Notes: a model not told the origin generated them from the sequence alone. A stretch of DNA of 64,000 bases from Zhengitettix transpicula (GCA_037074705.1 CM073591.1:1728087-1792086); one strand, 5' to 3'. Numbered from the stretch's first letter, positions 1 through 11,130 are shown. Numbers and translations: made by a program.

Positions 1-1340
1 CACTGCATGTGCAGAAAAGTTTTATTTTAAATTATGTAAACGACAATCGTCTCATTAATTAATATTCGCGATCCGCGCGATCCACACCAGGGAGCTGATA
101 AATGATTCGCCAGGACTCGTGAGTTCTTGAGACTCTCAATAACTGTATCTCAGGGGTCCTGGCTTTGATCAATTACGTAAGGAAGGATTCACTGAATAAA
201 AACAAATGTCAACATAAAATTCAGTTTAATGGACAAATTAGGGTTACTACAAACACTCGGCACGACTCCTCAATCGCTAAATGTTGCCTTTTCATACACC
301 CTTAGTCATAAACTTACATCTAACAAGTCTCCGTAAATTTACTATTTTGGCCAAATTTAATATGTCCTTTAAGAACACAGCCGGTCATTGGACCCACAAC
401 TCTCAATTCGCCCTACTTTCACACGATGCAGGGAAAGGGAGGGAAGTTTGCTTACTTTACTGCGACGCGTCGTCTTCTGATGATGACCAGGGTCAGGTTC
501 AGGTGCCCGGCCGCACACAGAAAAGCGGCTAAAACCACACAGACGTGACGGCCCACGCTTGCTCCGCAACTCCCGGTCCTCTCCTCCAAGAACCTCCGCA
601 CCAAAATCTCCTACGCGTTCGTCCCTTACAGTTCACCAGGAACCAACGACGCCCACTCTCCTGCCTTCCAGGACGCGACTCGGGTCCAAGACGCCGGCTC
701 TGCTTGCCGACGAGGCCTATGTTGGGTCCCGCCTCCTGGCCCTCAGCTACTCCTTCGCCGTCCAGGACCCGACTCCCTTAATCCGCCACAGCTGTGACCC
801 GCCACGGTCACCTTTATCCTAGCACGTCACTACGGTCAGAAAATGACCTGACCAGGCGTCCCTCGCAAACCCACTTCCTGTTGCCGTAAACTTGGTCCCA
901 AAGACCGGCCGCGTAAAAGATGTTATCTCCAACATTCCCACGACAAGACAACTAGTATTAATGTTTAAAATCACTTATTACAATACAGTCTTTGGTGATT
1001 GGAACATGTTTACAAGTTTGAAATTAGATTCACGTTCTTTGTTCCTAGTATTTAAAATTCGTTTTGATTGGGTCGACGTAACAACAAAAGGCGCCATGTG
1101 AAAACCTAACGTTTGCGGTGGAAAACTTGTTACTAGGGATCTTTGTGTCCTTTGATGAATCCAGAATTGCACATTTAATAATAATATTTGTAACGCTGAT
1201 AAAGTACCAAATATAATGGTAGAATAGCAAATTAATAACAATACAACAGTAATGATAATGTTAATGTTATAATTGAATGGGATAATGTCAGATTCAGTAA
1301 TAAGAGAGATAAAGCCACATACAGACAAAATATCTGAAAA
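1..1340. other. Intergenic, no gene recognised
   Basis: No reading frame in this stretch has a recognisable domain or codon pattern. The 545-822 frames are in C-rich low-complexity sequence and look like chance. I see no repeat family shared with the rest of the window. Confidence 0.5.
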
Positions 1341-1491
1341 CTTTCCGACCTCACCGTGAAGATGGCAGCACTAGTAAATAAAAGCTAGTGCAATACGTCG
1401 TTCATCAGTTGACAGTTACTCAGCAAAGTTTCAGCCATTTTGGACGCGCAGTCGTTTGACTGAGTTGATGTGTTGTTTTATTTTGGTGAAA

Positions 1492-1680
1492 ATGGAGAAA
1501 ATCGAGTATCGAGCTGTTGTTAAATATTTGTTTTTGAAAGGCAATACGCCTACACAAATCAAAGAGGATACTGCAACCATCATTTACCACAGTAAGAACT
1601 TGGGAGACGATGAACGTTGATGAACTGCAACTGCATCGCCAAATGGTGCTACACGAAGAGAGACGGCAGAGGTCATGAGA
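1492..1680 (+). pseudogene. mariner transposase N-terminus, decayed
   Basis: An open frame starts at 1492 and reads MEKIEYRAVVKYLFLKGNTP, then TQIKED, and later LGDDER before a stop at 1618. This is the helix-turn-helix start of mariner-family (Tc1/mariner) transposases. The part between TQIKED and LGDDER is much shorter than in the family, so there is an internal deletion. The sequence after the stop still resembles the linker that follows (GCAACTGCAT) but no longer reads in frame. No DDD/DDE catalytic part follows. It is a dead fragment. Confidence 0.75.
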
Positions 1681-1784
1681 ACGTGTTTGTCAACATGTAG
1701 GCCTGAGAAAGCTGTCCGTGCGTTGGCTGCCGCGTTTTCTCACGTTTGACCAAAAACGGTGTTCGAATGAACATTTCCAACGCG

Positions 1785-2065
1785 TTTCCACACAACGTTC
1801 CTGGCATCCTTGTTCCTTTCTTCAGGTGCTAAGAAAAGCCTAGAGAGACACAACCCCACTTGTCAGTTGACAAAACGCACAAGCGAAAAAAAAAACGACA
1901 ATGAAGGGTTGCCGTAACAACAAGGGAGCGACGACAATGATGGGAAAGCAGGCGGTTTAGCGTAACAATAAGGGAGCGTAGCAAGTGTTGAGTTTCATAG
2001 CGTTCTGTCTGTCTGTCTGTACGTTAATTGCTATTTCTATGAGCGTAACGCAAAACTTGCTACTG
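1785..2065 (-). mobile_element. Penelope-like element 3' tail fragment
   Basis: On the minus strand this matches the tail of the Penelope-like copy at 9.4-9.6 kb. Both share the run ending in GAAACTCAACA, a stretch read as TTGTTACGC, the TTGTGTCGCTCT-like block, and the block GCACCTGAAGAAAGGAACAAGG followed by AACGTTGTGTGG. Only the tail is present. The motif at 1790-1829 is hammerhead-like but its GAAA is changed to GGAA. Confidence 0.6.
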
Positions 2066-2409
2066 ACGTCATAGGCTTGATTCTGTGAATACACACATGA
2101 ACGTGACGTAATGAAGGGTTGAGGAGCCTCATTAGCTTAGGGGCTTTCAAAAAATAGGTTTTTCTCTAAATAAATCGGAATAATATTTCTTTTAAACACT
2201 ACATTAATTTGGGACCCGCTTATGACGTTACATGACGTCATACATTTTGTTGCTCTTCTTCTGTAAATAAAGGTATTGACCAGCCTGGCAGGTAGTGCAA
2301 CATCTGCAAAGAACTATTCGTCTCTAAATAAATTATTTTAAATAAAATACATTAAAATTGAAGTATATTGTGACGTTACGTGACGTCATCGGCCTTGAAA
2401 TTCCCGTGA
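2066..2409. other. Intergenic, no gene
   Basis: A-T-rich sequence with no coding signal. Two similar blocks, near 2222-2243 and 2371-2391, each hold a TGACGTCA-like palindrome preceded by GACGTTAC. I cannot assign a function. Confidence 0.4.
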
Positions 2410-2956
2410 TTTTTTTTGGGTGTAGACAGGCTACGTCTAGGGTAATCCACATGGTGGCAACTACTCCCCTTTAATAGCATAGGAAAGGGATTTGAAAGAG
2501 GGGATGCGGAAGGGTAGAGGAAGGTAGCCAAGGGTTAACTAGGGTCTCCCGGGCTATTGTTTAAGGATCCTACCTGAAAATTCGCCTAAAAGTGATGCAG
2601 GGAAAACCCTAGAAAAACCTGCATCAGGTAGGTCGGGCATTGGGTACTTATCCCACGACCTTCCCTGGATGGCGGGAGAGGAGTTTGCTGTGGGGACGCA
2701 GCATTCCCTTCTCCGTGCCTCGACTAGTTTAGGAGGCAGCTGGCCAACTATTCCAATGGGAACAACTCTTACCGTATGCCCAAGGTCTGCGACCCCGGAA
2801 CATACACCTCTCAGAACAGGCCTCGGCTTGTGGGAACCTTAGTTCGAAAACGGAGAGGAAAAGACATACCCAAAGGTAACCCCTTCGTATCTCTTCTAAA
2901 AGATTCTGCCTGCGAGAGAACATCCCTCGCAGGTTACCTGCGAGAGAATCCTCACA
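2410..2956 (-). repeat. R1 retroposon copy, near full length
   Basis: Read on the minus strand, R1 begins with one or more hairpins (CCTGCGAG pairing with CTCGCAGG) and runs about 0.55 kb. It ends GATTACCC, then a TAGCCTGT-like block, then a poly(A) run (here T's at 2410-2417). Copies all share the 3' end and vary at the 5' end, as expected for target-primed retroposition. No reverse transcriptase is encoded, so it is non-autonomous or the 3' end of a longer LINE. Small open frames inside it, in both directions, recur from copy to copy because the DNA is repeated, not because they are genes. Confidence 0.75.
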
Positions 2957-3002
2957 CAGGCTTAGCGAAGATTAATTACGTCATTTAAGTGTGTTATCTT
3001 TG

Positions 3003-3099
3003 ACCATTCCGCATCCCCCCTTTCAAATCCCTTCCTATGCTATTAAAGGGGAGTTGCCTAATGTGTATCAGCCTCATGTAGCCTGTTGCCATAAAAAAA
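3003..3099 (+). repeat. R1 retroposon, 3' end only
   Basis: The last roughly 95 bases of R1 (from CCGCATCCCC to a run of A's at 3090-3099), pointing opposite to the neighbouring copy. It is a short 5'-truncated insertion. Confidence 0.7.
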
Positions 3100-3853
3100 A
3101 ATTGACCGTTACGTTAACAAACTGCAAGATGCTAATTTATGAAAATGTTGTGAATTAGTAGTGGAACATGTTATATCTGTCTAAGTGCCCTGACATGTGC
3201 ACGTGTTTATTTAATACAAGGATTGAAATGGCGCCGGAGGCGTTGAGTGAACTGGAGCTCACTCATTCGGACCCTTTTCAAAGTAAAGGAATAATATTAT
3301 CAGTTGCGATAATTAAAACGCAGTTTCTGTTATCTCTGGTCGATGATACGTTGAAAAGCAAATTCTGACAATATCAGCTGCGACAGTATTCTGAAGTTGT
3401 TCCAAGTGGTGTCAAGATAAAACACGAATTATCTTGTGAGAATTTCTGGACTCATCAAGTGGAAGGATTTCAACTCAATCTATTTGATTTTCAAGGGCAT
3501 TGATAAAATAACGCTTGATAATGGACAATCCTGAGGAACAGCAACTTCCACATATTCAACTCCATCACAGAAGAGAATCCCAGGGAACACAACCACGAGC
3601 GCGAGACGTCTTTGAGAGGCACAACTGTCGAGGTCCTGGAAGGGCCATTGTTAGTCTCTGCGCGTTTTCCATCGAGGTGGAGCTTATCTCCTGACAAGCT
3701 GATCTCCGACTGAGATTAGATAAAGCGATGGCTTTAAAGAGCCACCAAACCCGAGTCCTTGTCTTGTTGCTCTCGTAGCAATGGTAAGGAATCTTCGTCA
3801 TTGGGATGTCGATCGCTGATTCGTGCATTTTCTACTTTGCGTCTGTGTTTCAG
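3100..3853. other. Intergenic or 5' region of the NACHT gene
   Basis: No convincing coding sequence. The first exon and promoter of the NACHT gene may lie here, but I cannot place a start. A pyrimidine-rich stretch ending TTTCAG at 3853 is a good splice acceptor. Confidence 0.35.
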
Positions 3854-3909
3854 CAGTCTGGAGCTGAAGTCAGGACGCTGCAGGAGGAGACCAGCACGCA
3901 CACTACAGG
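3854..3909 (+). CDS. Candidate upstream exon of the NACHT-ankyrin gene
   Basis: This 56-base stretch is bounded by a strong acceptor (TGTGTTTCAG) and a strong donor (GG|GTGAGT). Read from its first base it is open for 18 codons (QSGAEVRTLQEETSTHTT) plus two bases. That phase exactly matches the acceptor at 4565, where one base completes the codon, joining to GYQRK. The match of phase and splice sites is what supports it. No domain is visible and the start codon lies further upstream, unseen. It could be a chance pair of splice-like sites. Confidence 0.4.
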
Positions 3910-4565
3910 GTGAGTCACTGATACTTCCAATCCTGTCTCCCACTATAAGCAATGTTCTACCACTTCCCGTCACCATGGCGACCTCTAGCTTGATCTAGTT
4001 TGTGTTATATATTTCACGTCACTGAGCTTTATAAATCAAATTGTTAGAAATGTTTATAAGAATGTGTCCTGGATGATTTGAGTAGTCTTTGAAGAAAGAA
4101 TTGCATTGTCTAGAGCATGACTGATAACTACGGCACAGTGCTCCAAATATGGCAGTTCAATTACTTGAAAAGGTTTCATAAAATAAATTTAATGCGGTTT
4201 GAAGGGTGCTCGAATATGAATAGATCGAGAAAAGGAGTTACAGAGGTGATGAAGAATTGTTCAGGCAGGCGGCAGATTTGAAAGCAGAAGGACGTGTCCG
4301 AGCCTGTGATCAGTGTGGTTCAGACATTGGTCTAGACAAATACAAAGACACGCTGCAGTCAGTGAAAGATTTCGACGATCTAATGCCGGTTTCATCCTTA
4401 CTTGCATCATTAACAAACAACGACTCGTTCTCTTCCAAATTCATGACCTTCTTCTCCTTTCACTTGACACGAAGAGTTAAAGCTAACGCCCCTTTAAACA
4501 CGAATATCTCTTCCTTGGATGAATCTGAGAGCCAAGTGTGACCCGTATTGTCGTTTACGTTGCAG

Positions 4566-7500
4566 GTACCAGAGAAAGACTGGTGTTGCTTCCACCAGTG
4601 GCCAGGACTACGAGGTCGTCCTCTGCAGCCTGATCTTCCTCCGTGCCCTCAGACACGCCAGCGACTTCTTCCTCGCCTGCAACCACGACCTCGCGGGTAA
4701 GTTCGACGACGTCGTCCTGATCTACAGGGTCAAGGCAGATCAAGACCTCAAGTACAGGGCAATACTTCTACAAGCGAAGCACAGAGCCAGAGTGTCAGAG
4801 GAAATGTTGACTGTGACCGTTCCCTTCCGTCTCAAGGGGTATTTGGAGTCGTTCAGGAGGATTAGGAATCACTGGGAGCAACCAGTGAACGTGGAAAGTC
4901 GTGACATTATCTTTAATGAAATAACGGTGGTTCTCTACACAAACACTGGTTGTACTATTGGTGACGCTGCGCGTGACGTCACGGACCATCCAGAAGTTCG
5001 GCACGTGCAGGATTTACTCAACACCGGAGGTCGGCTTCTGCGGGTCTCTGAGGCGCTGCTTGTAGGTCCCAATGCTTCAGACTTCCTCGGACATTTTCTC
5101 CTGTGCACGGAACAGATGAGCGTCAAAACGGCAGACGGATTCCTGGAAGAGGAGCTCTGCAAAGTGTTGAAACTGACGTCACCAGATGATGATGGGAAAC
5201 TAATCTCTGAGCTGAAGCGTGTGGTGAAAGAGTGGTGGAGTGAGGATGGTAGAGGGCGCTACCTTACTGCGGAGTGTGAGGAATGGAACAAAGTCATGCA
5301 GATGCAGGTCATGCGACTCAACAGAGAGACTTTAGTCATGGACCGTCAGTTGAACCTCGGCTTCACCGTGGAGGCCCTCGAAGAGTTGGACGTTGTTCAT
5401 CGGCGTAGGAAGAGTAGTTGGATTTCCGTGAGAGACAAATATCAGGCGAACGCTGTAAGATCAAGACTATTCAAAGCTCAGAGGAATTCTCTGGTCCTGG
5501 GCGCCAAATTCTTCGAGAATCACTGGGATGAAGTTGAGGCGCTGTGGGGCAAGAGCGTCTGCCCGACCTTGGTCATTGACAAATCGAACTACTCCGAGGA
5601 GGAAGAGTCGCTCTTGCTGCGACGTCTGATGTTGGCAGTCGAGAGTGACGCAGGCAGGCACTTGGTCGTTATAGCCAAGGGGAGGCCTACGAGCAACGGA
5701 TGGAATGTCGTTGAACCTTTGACGACGTGGTCTAGCCTCGATCGGGAGACACAAGAAAGGCTGCTTTCAGTGAATGTCGAGCTTCAGGGCAAGCCCGTGG
5801 CGCTGCTAAACGTCGTCGATTCATATATCAGTGACGTCATGAGTGACGAAGCTATAAATTCAGTCTCAGTATGTGAAACAGCGATCAAACTAGGAGAGGC
5901 GATGCCAGCGCCACTGGAATATTACGTGCCTCGATGCCTGCAAAGAATAGCTTACAAGACAATCGACTTTGACACATTTCAAAACACAAACATATTACTC
6001 TTCTCGAGAAATTTGATCTTTATTCCAACGTTTACATGTAGTAGTAGAGTCAAAACTGTAGGCTCATCGGTTCTCGAAACAACAGTTATAATTGAAGGAC
6101 CAACATTTGTTCAAGGAATATCTTCGGTATCAGAAATTCGGAATCTTTGTTCGCATTTCTGTGTCCGAGGAATTAGTGCAGAGATAGGCAGCAAAGGATT
6201 TACAGGTGACGTGACAGAGTTCGTTCCCTTCACCTGGATCAGTGACGAGAAGATCCTGGTTGTTGAAGGGCTTCCAGGAGTGGGAAAGTCGTCCTTCGTG
6301 ACCGCGATGTGTTACAACGTCAAGGAGAAGTTCCCAGATGCGTGGGTCCTTAGGGTTGACATGGGACGACACACTGACTACATCAAGGGAAGAGACTTCA
6401 GAAACAGCTGTGACGTTAAAGAGTTCCTCCTCAAGGGTCTGTCCAAAGATCTACACAGTCTGGAGCGGGATCTGCTAGAACACTCCCTCACTGTCACGGG
6501 GAAGGTCTTCTTATTCCTGGACGCCTTTGATGAGATCAGTCCAGACTTCACGACCAGATGCTGCGAGCTCCTGAAGGCCATCGCCTTTAATGTCAGGTTC
6601 AGGCAGATGGTCGTGACCACGAGGCCCGTCACCACGAAGCACGTCCAGGAGGCGCTGGAGACTGAGGCCTTCACCTTGCCCGTCTTCAGCACGGGAGAAC
6701 AGACTTTGTTTCTGGAACTGTTTTTCGTGGGCAAGGGGAAGAACGTTAATGAAGAGGAAATATATTCTCTTCGTCAGAGTGCTGGATCAGTCATAGAAAT
6801 TCCTCTCCTTTGTAAAATGGCGGCTGAAGTTCTGCTGAACCGTAAGGACCAATCTTTGCTCAAATACGTGGATCCATGGAGGAGAGTCTTGCTGTATAAG
6901 GTCTTCGTAGAACAGAGCGTCAAGGATCGCCTAGCAAAGAAATTCCATCTTGAAGCTACGATGCCTGGAGTGAAGGCGTTATTGGAATCCAATAAAAGGC
7001 AGCACCTCCAGAATCTACAGGGATTGGCTGTCAGGAAACTTCTGCCAGAGAATAAACTTTCTAATATCTATGTTTCAAGGGTAGTGCCAGACGAAAAGCT
7101 TGGTCTCGTCGTCGACAGAGCTGGTGCTGTGCACTTTGACCACCAGACATTCGCCGAGTATTTCCTCGGGTGTTGGCTGTCTGAACACTGGCGGCAATGT
7201 CCTCAACAGCTTCTTCGTGACGTGTTGCTCCACGATGGCTTCCAGTTTGTCGCGGCGACGTTGAGCCGGTCGCTGTTTGAGGACTTTCCTCTGCACGTTG
7301 CGGTTGCGCAAGGAGACGAGGGCGCTGTGAGGGCGCTGCTGTCCTCAGAAACCACGGACAGAGGAGGACGCTCAGCGTTACACGTGGCGGCCATGACTCA
7401 AGGCGACAACAGGGAGATTTGGGAGCTGCTGCTGGCCTCGGGTGAAGACATAAATAAAGAGGACGACGTCTTGCGAAGAAGCGCGGTCACGTACGCCGAA

Positions 7501-8301
7501 GTGTCAAGAAACTGGAAGTTTATCGAAATAATTCTGGAGAAAGGAGCGAGACTTAGCAATATGGTTTTAATTTCAAAAGAAAATTCCGCTAAGGAAATTA
7601 TGTATCAGATTATAAAGGAAGATCTCTCAAGTTTGTGTCATTATATCCTACGCGAGCATAAAAAAATAATTAACCATAAGTTTAAGGCCAAAAGGAACTC
7701 CCTTTTACACGTCGCAGCATCTAATAATTCAATACGTGTTATCAAAGTTTTAATAGAAATGCGCCACACGATAAATGTGAGAAATATAAGATTATGGACG
7801 GCATTACATGAAGCATCTAGATTCGGCAATATTGAGACTGCGAGGCTTTTAATAGAAAACGGAGCTGACCCAAACATAAAGGCTTTGTTGGGAGAAACGG
7901 CGTTGGTGTTGGCATCTAGTGAAGGTCATCTGGAGGTAGTTAAGTTATTAATAAAGAACGGAGCTGATCCAAACATAAATTATATTTATGGATCAACGGC
8001 GTTGCATGTGGCATCTAGTGAAGGTCATCAGGATGTAGTTAAGTTATTAATAGAGAACGGAGCTGATCCAAACATAAAGAATAAGTTTGGAAAAACGGCG
8101 TTGATATTGGCAGCTAGTGAAGGTCATCTGGACGCAGTTAAGGTATTAATAGTGAACGGAGCTGATACAAACATAAAGGCTGAGTTTGGAGAAACGGCGT
8201 TAACGTTGGCAGTACGTAAAGGTCATCAGGAGGTAGTTAAGTTATTAATAGAGAACGCAGCTGATCCAATCATAAGGAATGTTATGGATCAGCAGCGTTG
8301 A
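4566..8301 (+). CDS. NACHT ATPase with ankyrin repeats, NLR/STAND-like
   Basis: Large STAND-type signalling ATPase, probably a cytoplasmic sensor. Residue numbers count from an in-frame ATG at 4519. That ATG lies before a good acceptor (CGTTTACGTTGCAG, ending 4565), so translation probably enters from an upstream exon. Residues 29-90 carry GQDYE, FDDV (62-65) and LLQAKH (83-88), a spacing like a PD-(D/E)XK nuclease with Q-x-K. The NACHT has Walker A GLPGVGKSS (584-592), Walker B FLFLDAFDE (664-672) and a sensor-like VVTTRP. FDHQTFAEYF (873-882) is typical of the end of the winged-helix part. Ankyrin repeats begin near 950 and form a regular 33-residue array from about 1065. The frame ends early at 8301 by a frameshift; the array continues to 8666 in another frame. 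The NACHT half is G+C-rich and the ankyrin half A+T-rich. The target is unknown. Confidence in NACHT and ankyrin is high; in the nuclease region moderate to low. Confidence 0.85.
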
Positions 8302-8666
8302 CATTGGCAGCTCGTGAAGGTCATCTGGACGTAGTTAAGGTATTAATAGAGAACGGAGATGATCCAAACATAAAGGCTGAGTTTGGAGAAATGGCGTTGA
8401 CGTTGGCAGCTCGTGAAGGTCATCTGGAGGTAGTTACGTTACTAATAGAGAACGGAGCTGATCCAAACATAAAGAATGATAATGGATCAACGGCGCTGAT
8501 GTTGGCAGTTCGTGAACGTCATATAGATGTATTAATGTTGTTAATGGAGAAACGAGCTGATCCAAACCTTATAGATAACAATGACCGTATGATGCTTAAA
8601 GCATATAAACGCCGATTTCTTCGTGCCACGAGGGGAAGAACGAAGCGTGTTTGTGTATTGCAGTGA
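8283..8666 (+). pseudogene. Frameshifted end of the ankyrin array
   Basis: After the stop of the main frame the same 33-residue ankyrin pattern resumes in the next frame. It gives three more repeats (SAALTLAAREGH..., EMALTLAAREGH..., STALMLAVRERH...) and a basic tail ending TKRVCVLQ. Neighbouring units read ATTTATGGATCA-like DNA where this one reads GTTATGGATCA, so a single T is missing near 8281-8284. With that base the array would run on to the stop at 8664. Either the allele is broken, with the protein losing its last three repeats, or this is a sequencing error. No start codon or splice site suggests a separate gene. Confidence 0.8.
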
Positions 8667-9400
8667 AGAAGTAGGTTCGCTTCCTCAGGCTTGGGTTAGA
8701 CCTACCCAACGCCGGGCTTTGCTACTCGTTCGTAGTGCATTTGCTCCCTTCCGCTCTCGACTTGGATCTGCCCGTTTAAGATGATAACAATACTGCTTGC
8801 GCGCCCGCACCAATTGTTGATAAATCAACAATACACAATAATACTCAACAACGGAAACTTCCTTTGATATGTTATCCGGTAAAGTAGACCTGGTAACTAC
8901 TATGTAAAACAACTGTAAGAGTGCAGGTTCTACAAAGTTTGGTTTGAGCAAAAGAGTCGCGAAGAGTGTGATGCAGGAGCAGAGCGCAGCAGAGCAGAGC
9001 GAGGTGTTTGAAGAGTCAGTGTCTGCCACAAGTGTTTCCTTTTAGCTCGTGCAGATCAACCACCGTCACGAGCAGCAATTAAGACTTGATCCAGCAACTG
9101 GCTAACATTATTAATCAGGTGTTTTCAATTACATAAATGACTCAATTATAAAAAGGTTAAAATATAATTGATTTGAACATCAATAACATGTCACGTGTCG
9201 CTGTGTAAACAATCCTACTACATCAGTCCATGACTAATTTCGTTTGTTCTACATAAATTTTCAATTTATGATTATTTATTGTAACATATATGAAACATAA
9301 ATAAAAGTTGTAATTTCTCTTGAATTAATTATTTTATTTACAACCAAATATGAATTGATGGCGGCCAATAGAGAACGAATAAATTTTACTTCAAGACTTA
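8667..9400. other. Intergenic, 3' flank of the NACHT gene
   Basis: A+T-rich with no coding signal. A possible polyadenylation signal AATAAA occurs at 9299-9304 (ACATAAATAAAAGTTG), but it is 630 bases past the stop and may be chance. Confidence 0.35.
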
Positions 9401-9446
9401 CAAGTTAGTGAATAAGAAAGACAAAAATGTGATGATATAAATACCA

Positions 9447-9485
9447 TACAACGTTTCTGGGATCCTTGTGCCTTTCCTCAGGTGC
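9447..9485 (-). ncRNA. Hammerhead-like motif in the Penelope-like tail
   Basis: The minus strand reads GCAC-CTGAGGA, a spacer that can close a short stem, then GAAACGTT-GTAT. CTGANGA and GAAA are the two conserved hammerhead core boxes, and ACGT after GAA is self-complementary, as in dimeric minimal hammerheads. Penelope-like elements are known to carry such ribozymes. The outer stem has one mismatch here (GCAC against GTAT). Confidence 0.4.
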
Positions 9486-9960
9486 CAAGAAGAGCCAAGA
9501 GCGACACAACTGCACTTGTGAGTTGACAAAACTGAAAAGCGACGAAAACGCAACGACATTGGGAGAGCCGAAGGGTTGGCGTAACAATAAGAGATCATAG
9601 CAATTGTTGAGTTTCATAGAGCCTGTTCGTACATTCATAGCTTGATTAATAGATTGATTTAATGTGAAGCATCTCTGGAATTGTACGCGGTGTCAATGTC
9701 TAAAATCTTAGCATTTTCCCAATCAAATGTATGTTTCGAATTGATGATGTGTTTGGAGACTAACAGATGGTTTATCAATGGGAAGTTTGATATTAGACAC
9801 ATGTTCCTTGATACGTGTATAAAGGGAACGTTTTGTTTGACCTACGTAGCGGGAATTACAACTAGAGAAAGATATTTTGTAAACACGCTCTCCCATTGTC
9901 GTCGAGTTTTCGTCGCTTTTGAGTTTTTGTCAACTGACGAGTGCAGTTGTGTCGCTGTAA

Positions 9961-10000
9961 GCACCTGAGGAAAGGCAAAAGGATCCCAGAAACGTTGTGT
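9961..10000 (+). ncRNA. Hammerhead-like motif in the inverted Penelope-like tail
   Basis: GCAC-CTGAGGA then GAAACGTT-GTGT. Both core boxes are intact and the outer stem can form four pairs including one G-U. It is the inverted partner of the motif at 9447-9485. Confidence 0.45.
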
Positions 10001-10085
10001 GGTATTTATATTATCACTTTTTTGTCTGAATTTGATATCTTTCTTATTTATTATTCTCTATCAGACGTAAATCTTTACAAGTTAA

Positions 10086-11130
10086 ATAAATGCACATAGA
10101 CGCGGCACATATGTTTATGTTTTCTACTTCATTTATGTGGCGCTGACCGTTACACAAGTACATACACATTAACAATTTTATTTATTACAGTATATATTGT
10201 AATGATTAGCCTTTATTACTAAATATAAAATAAACTTTATTACAACAAACTACAAAAATACATTAAAAAAATATTATTGAGCGCCAGACATTGGTCTGCA
10301 AAAAAAATTATCATTAGCTCCGGCTTGGTTATAAAATCCTCCTTCTCTACAGGGTAATGTGGGCGGCTCGGTAGCTATTCATGAACAGAGTTTAGTTCCG
10401 CACTGTGTAAAAAAATTCAACATTTGAAGGCACTTTACAGAAATGGTGATCCTTACTTTAACTGGTGACGTCAGCCGACTTTCAGTGGGTCACTGGTCTT
10501 GTAGTAAGCAGCACATCTTCTTCGGCCCCCCGCGATGGACGTCTCTCCAAAAACTTTTGTTGGCTACCGCTCGCCAAATTCTCTACCCTCTCGCCTCTCT
10601 CACTCCACTTTCAGTCCTCACTCTGTCTGTCTGCCTGCGTCTGTCCACTTTCACCCGGGTTCGGAGTATTTATTCGTACTCCACCCCCCCCAAAAGATGC
10701 AAAAAAGGGGACCTGTACCCGCGATTTCTTTTGGCCTCTCGGGCAGGCACACGTGCACGTTGAATGTATCCTTTCTCAGGCCCGCGGGCACAAGGGCGGC
10801 CATTTAAGTTTGTTATTCACTACAATATATGACTTTAAAAACACTTCCCATATTTGTAGATATATAATTTTTCCAACGTCAAAAAAAGTCTTTATTCGAT
10901 TGAGATATCTTCATATAAAATAAATGCAAAGAAAAAATTATTTAAATAACTATTTAAGTACAATAAATACCCAGTTAGCGAACAACCGGACCACCCTCGT
11001 TAATCTCCCGTAAGTTGTTAGAATATAACTTTACGAACGCAAAACATGTAGACGTAGTACAATAAACAGCACTTCACTGTGACTGACAACCAATCAGGAA
11101 ACTGACACGAAGTTTGGATGTAAAGGTGAA
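10086..11130. other. Intergenic, no gene recognised
   Basis: The A+T-rich start is followed by a C-rich part (10500-10800) with overlapping open frames in all three plus frames. None has a recognisable domain, and three-frame openness points to base composition rather than coding. Confidence 0.4.

Larger units (their letters stand above)
9405..10085 (-). mobile_element. Penelope-like element fragment with inverted tails
   Basis: On the minus strand 9690-9900 codes for the end of a GIY-YIG endonuclease: SRYVGQTKRSLYTRIKEH, then NIKLPIDKPS and later ILDIDT, with stops in between. This is the C-terminal domain of Penelope-like retroelements. The tail after it (9405-9605) is repeated in opposite orientation at 9890-10085, including TTTTCGTCGCTTTT, TGCAGTTGTGTCGCT and the GCACCTGAGGAAAGG block. 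Inverted terminal repeats are known for this class. No reverse transcriptase part is present, so it is 5'-truncated and dead. Confidence 0.75.

Noticed and set aside
2729..2923. Recurrent frame MFSRRQNLL... / MFRGHRPWAYGKSC
   Set aside because: Sense-strand reading of R1. No conserved start, no domain, and different frames are open in different copies.
4519..4565. ATG at 4519 as the true start of the NACHT protein
   Set aside because: It is followed by a strong splice acceptor, and the residues before the acceptor look like intron translation. Kept only as a numbering origin.
10443..10923. Three overlapping plus-strand frames of 90-152 codons
   Set aside because: All three frames are open at once because of C-rich composition; no domain, no consistent start or splice context.
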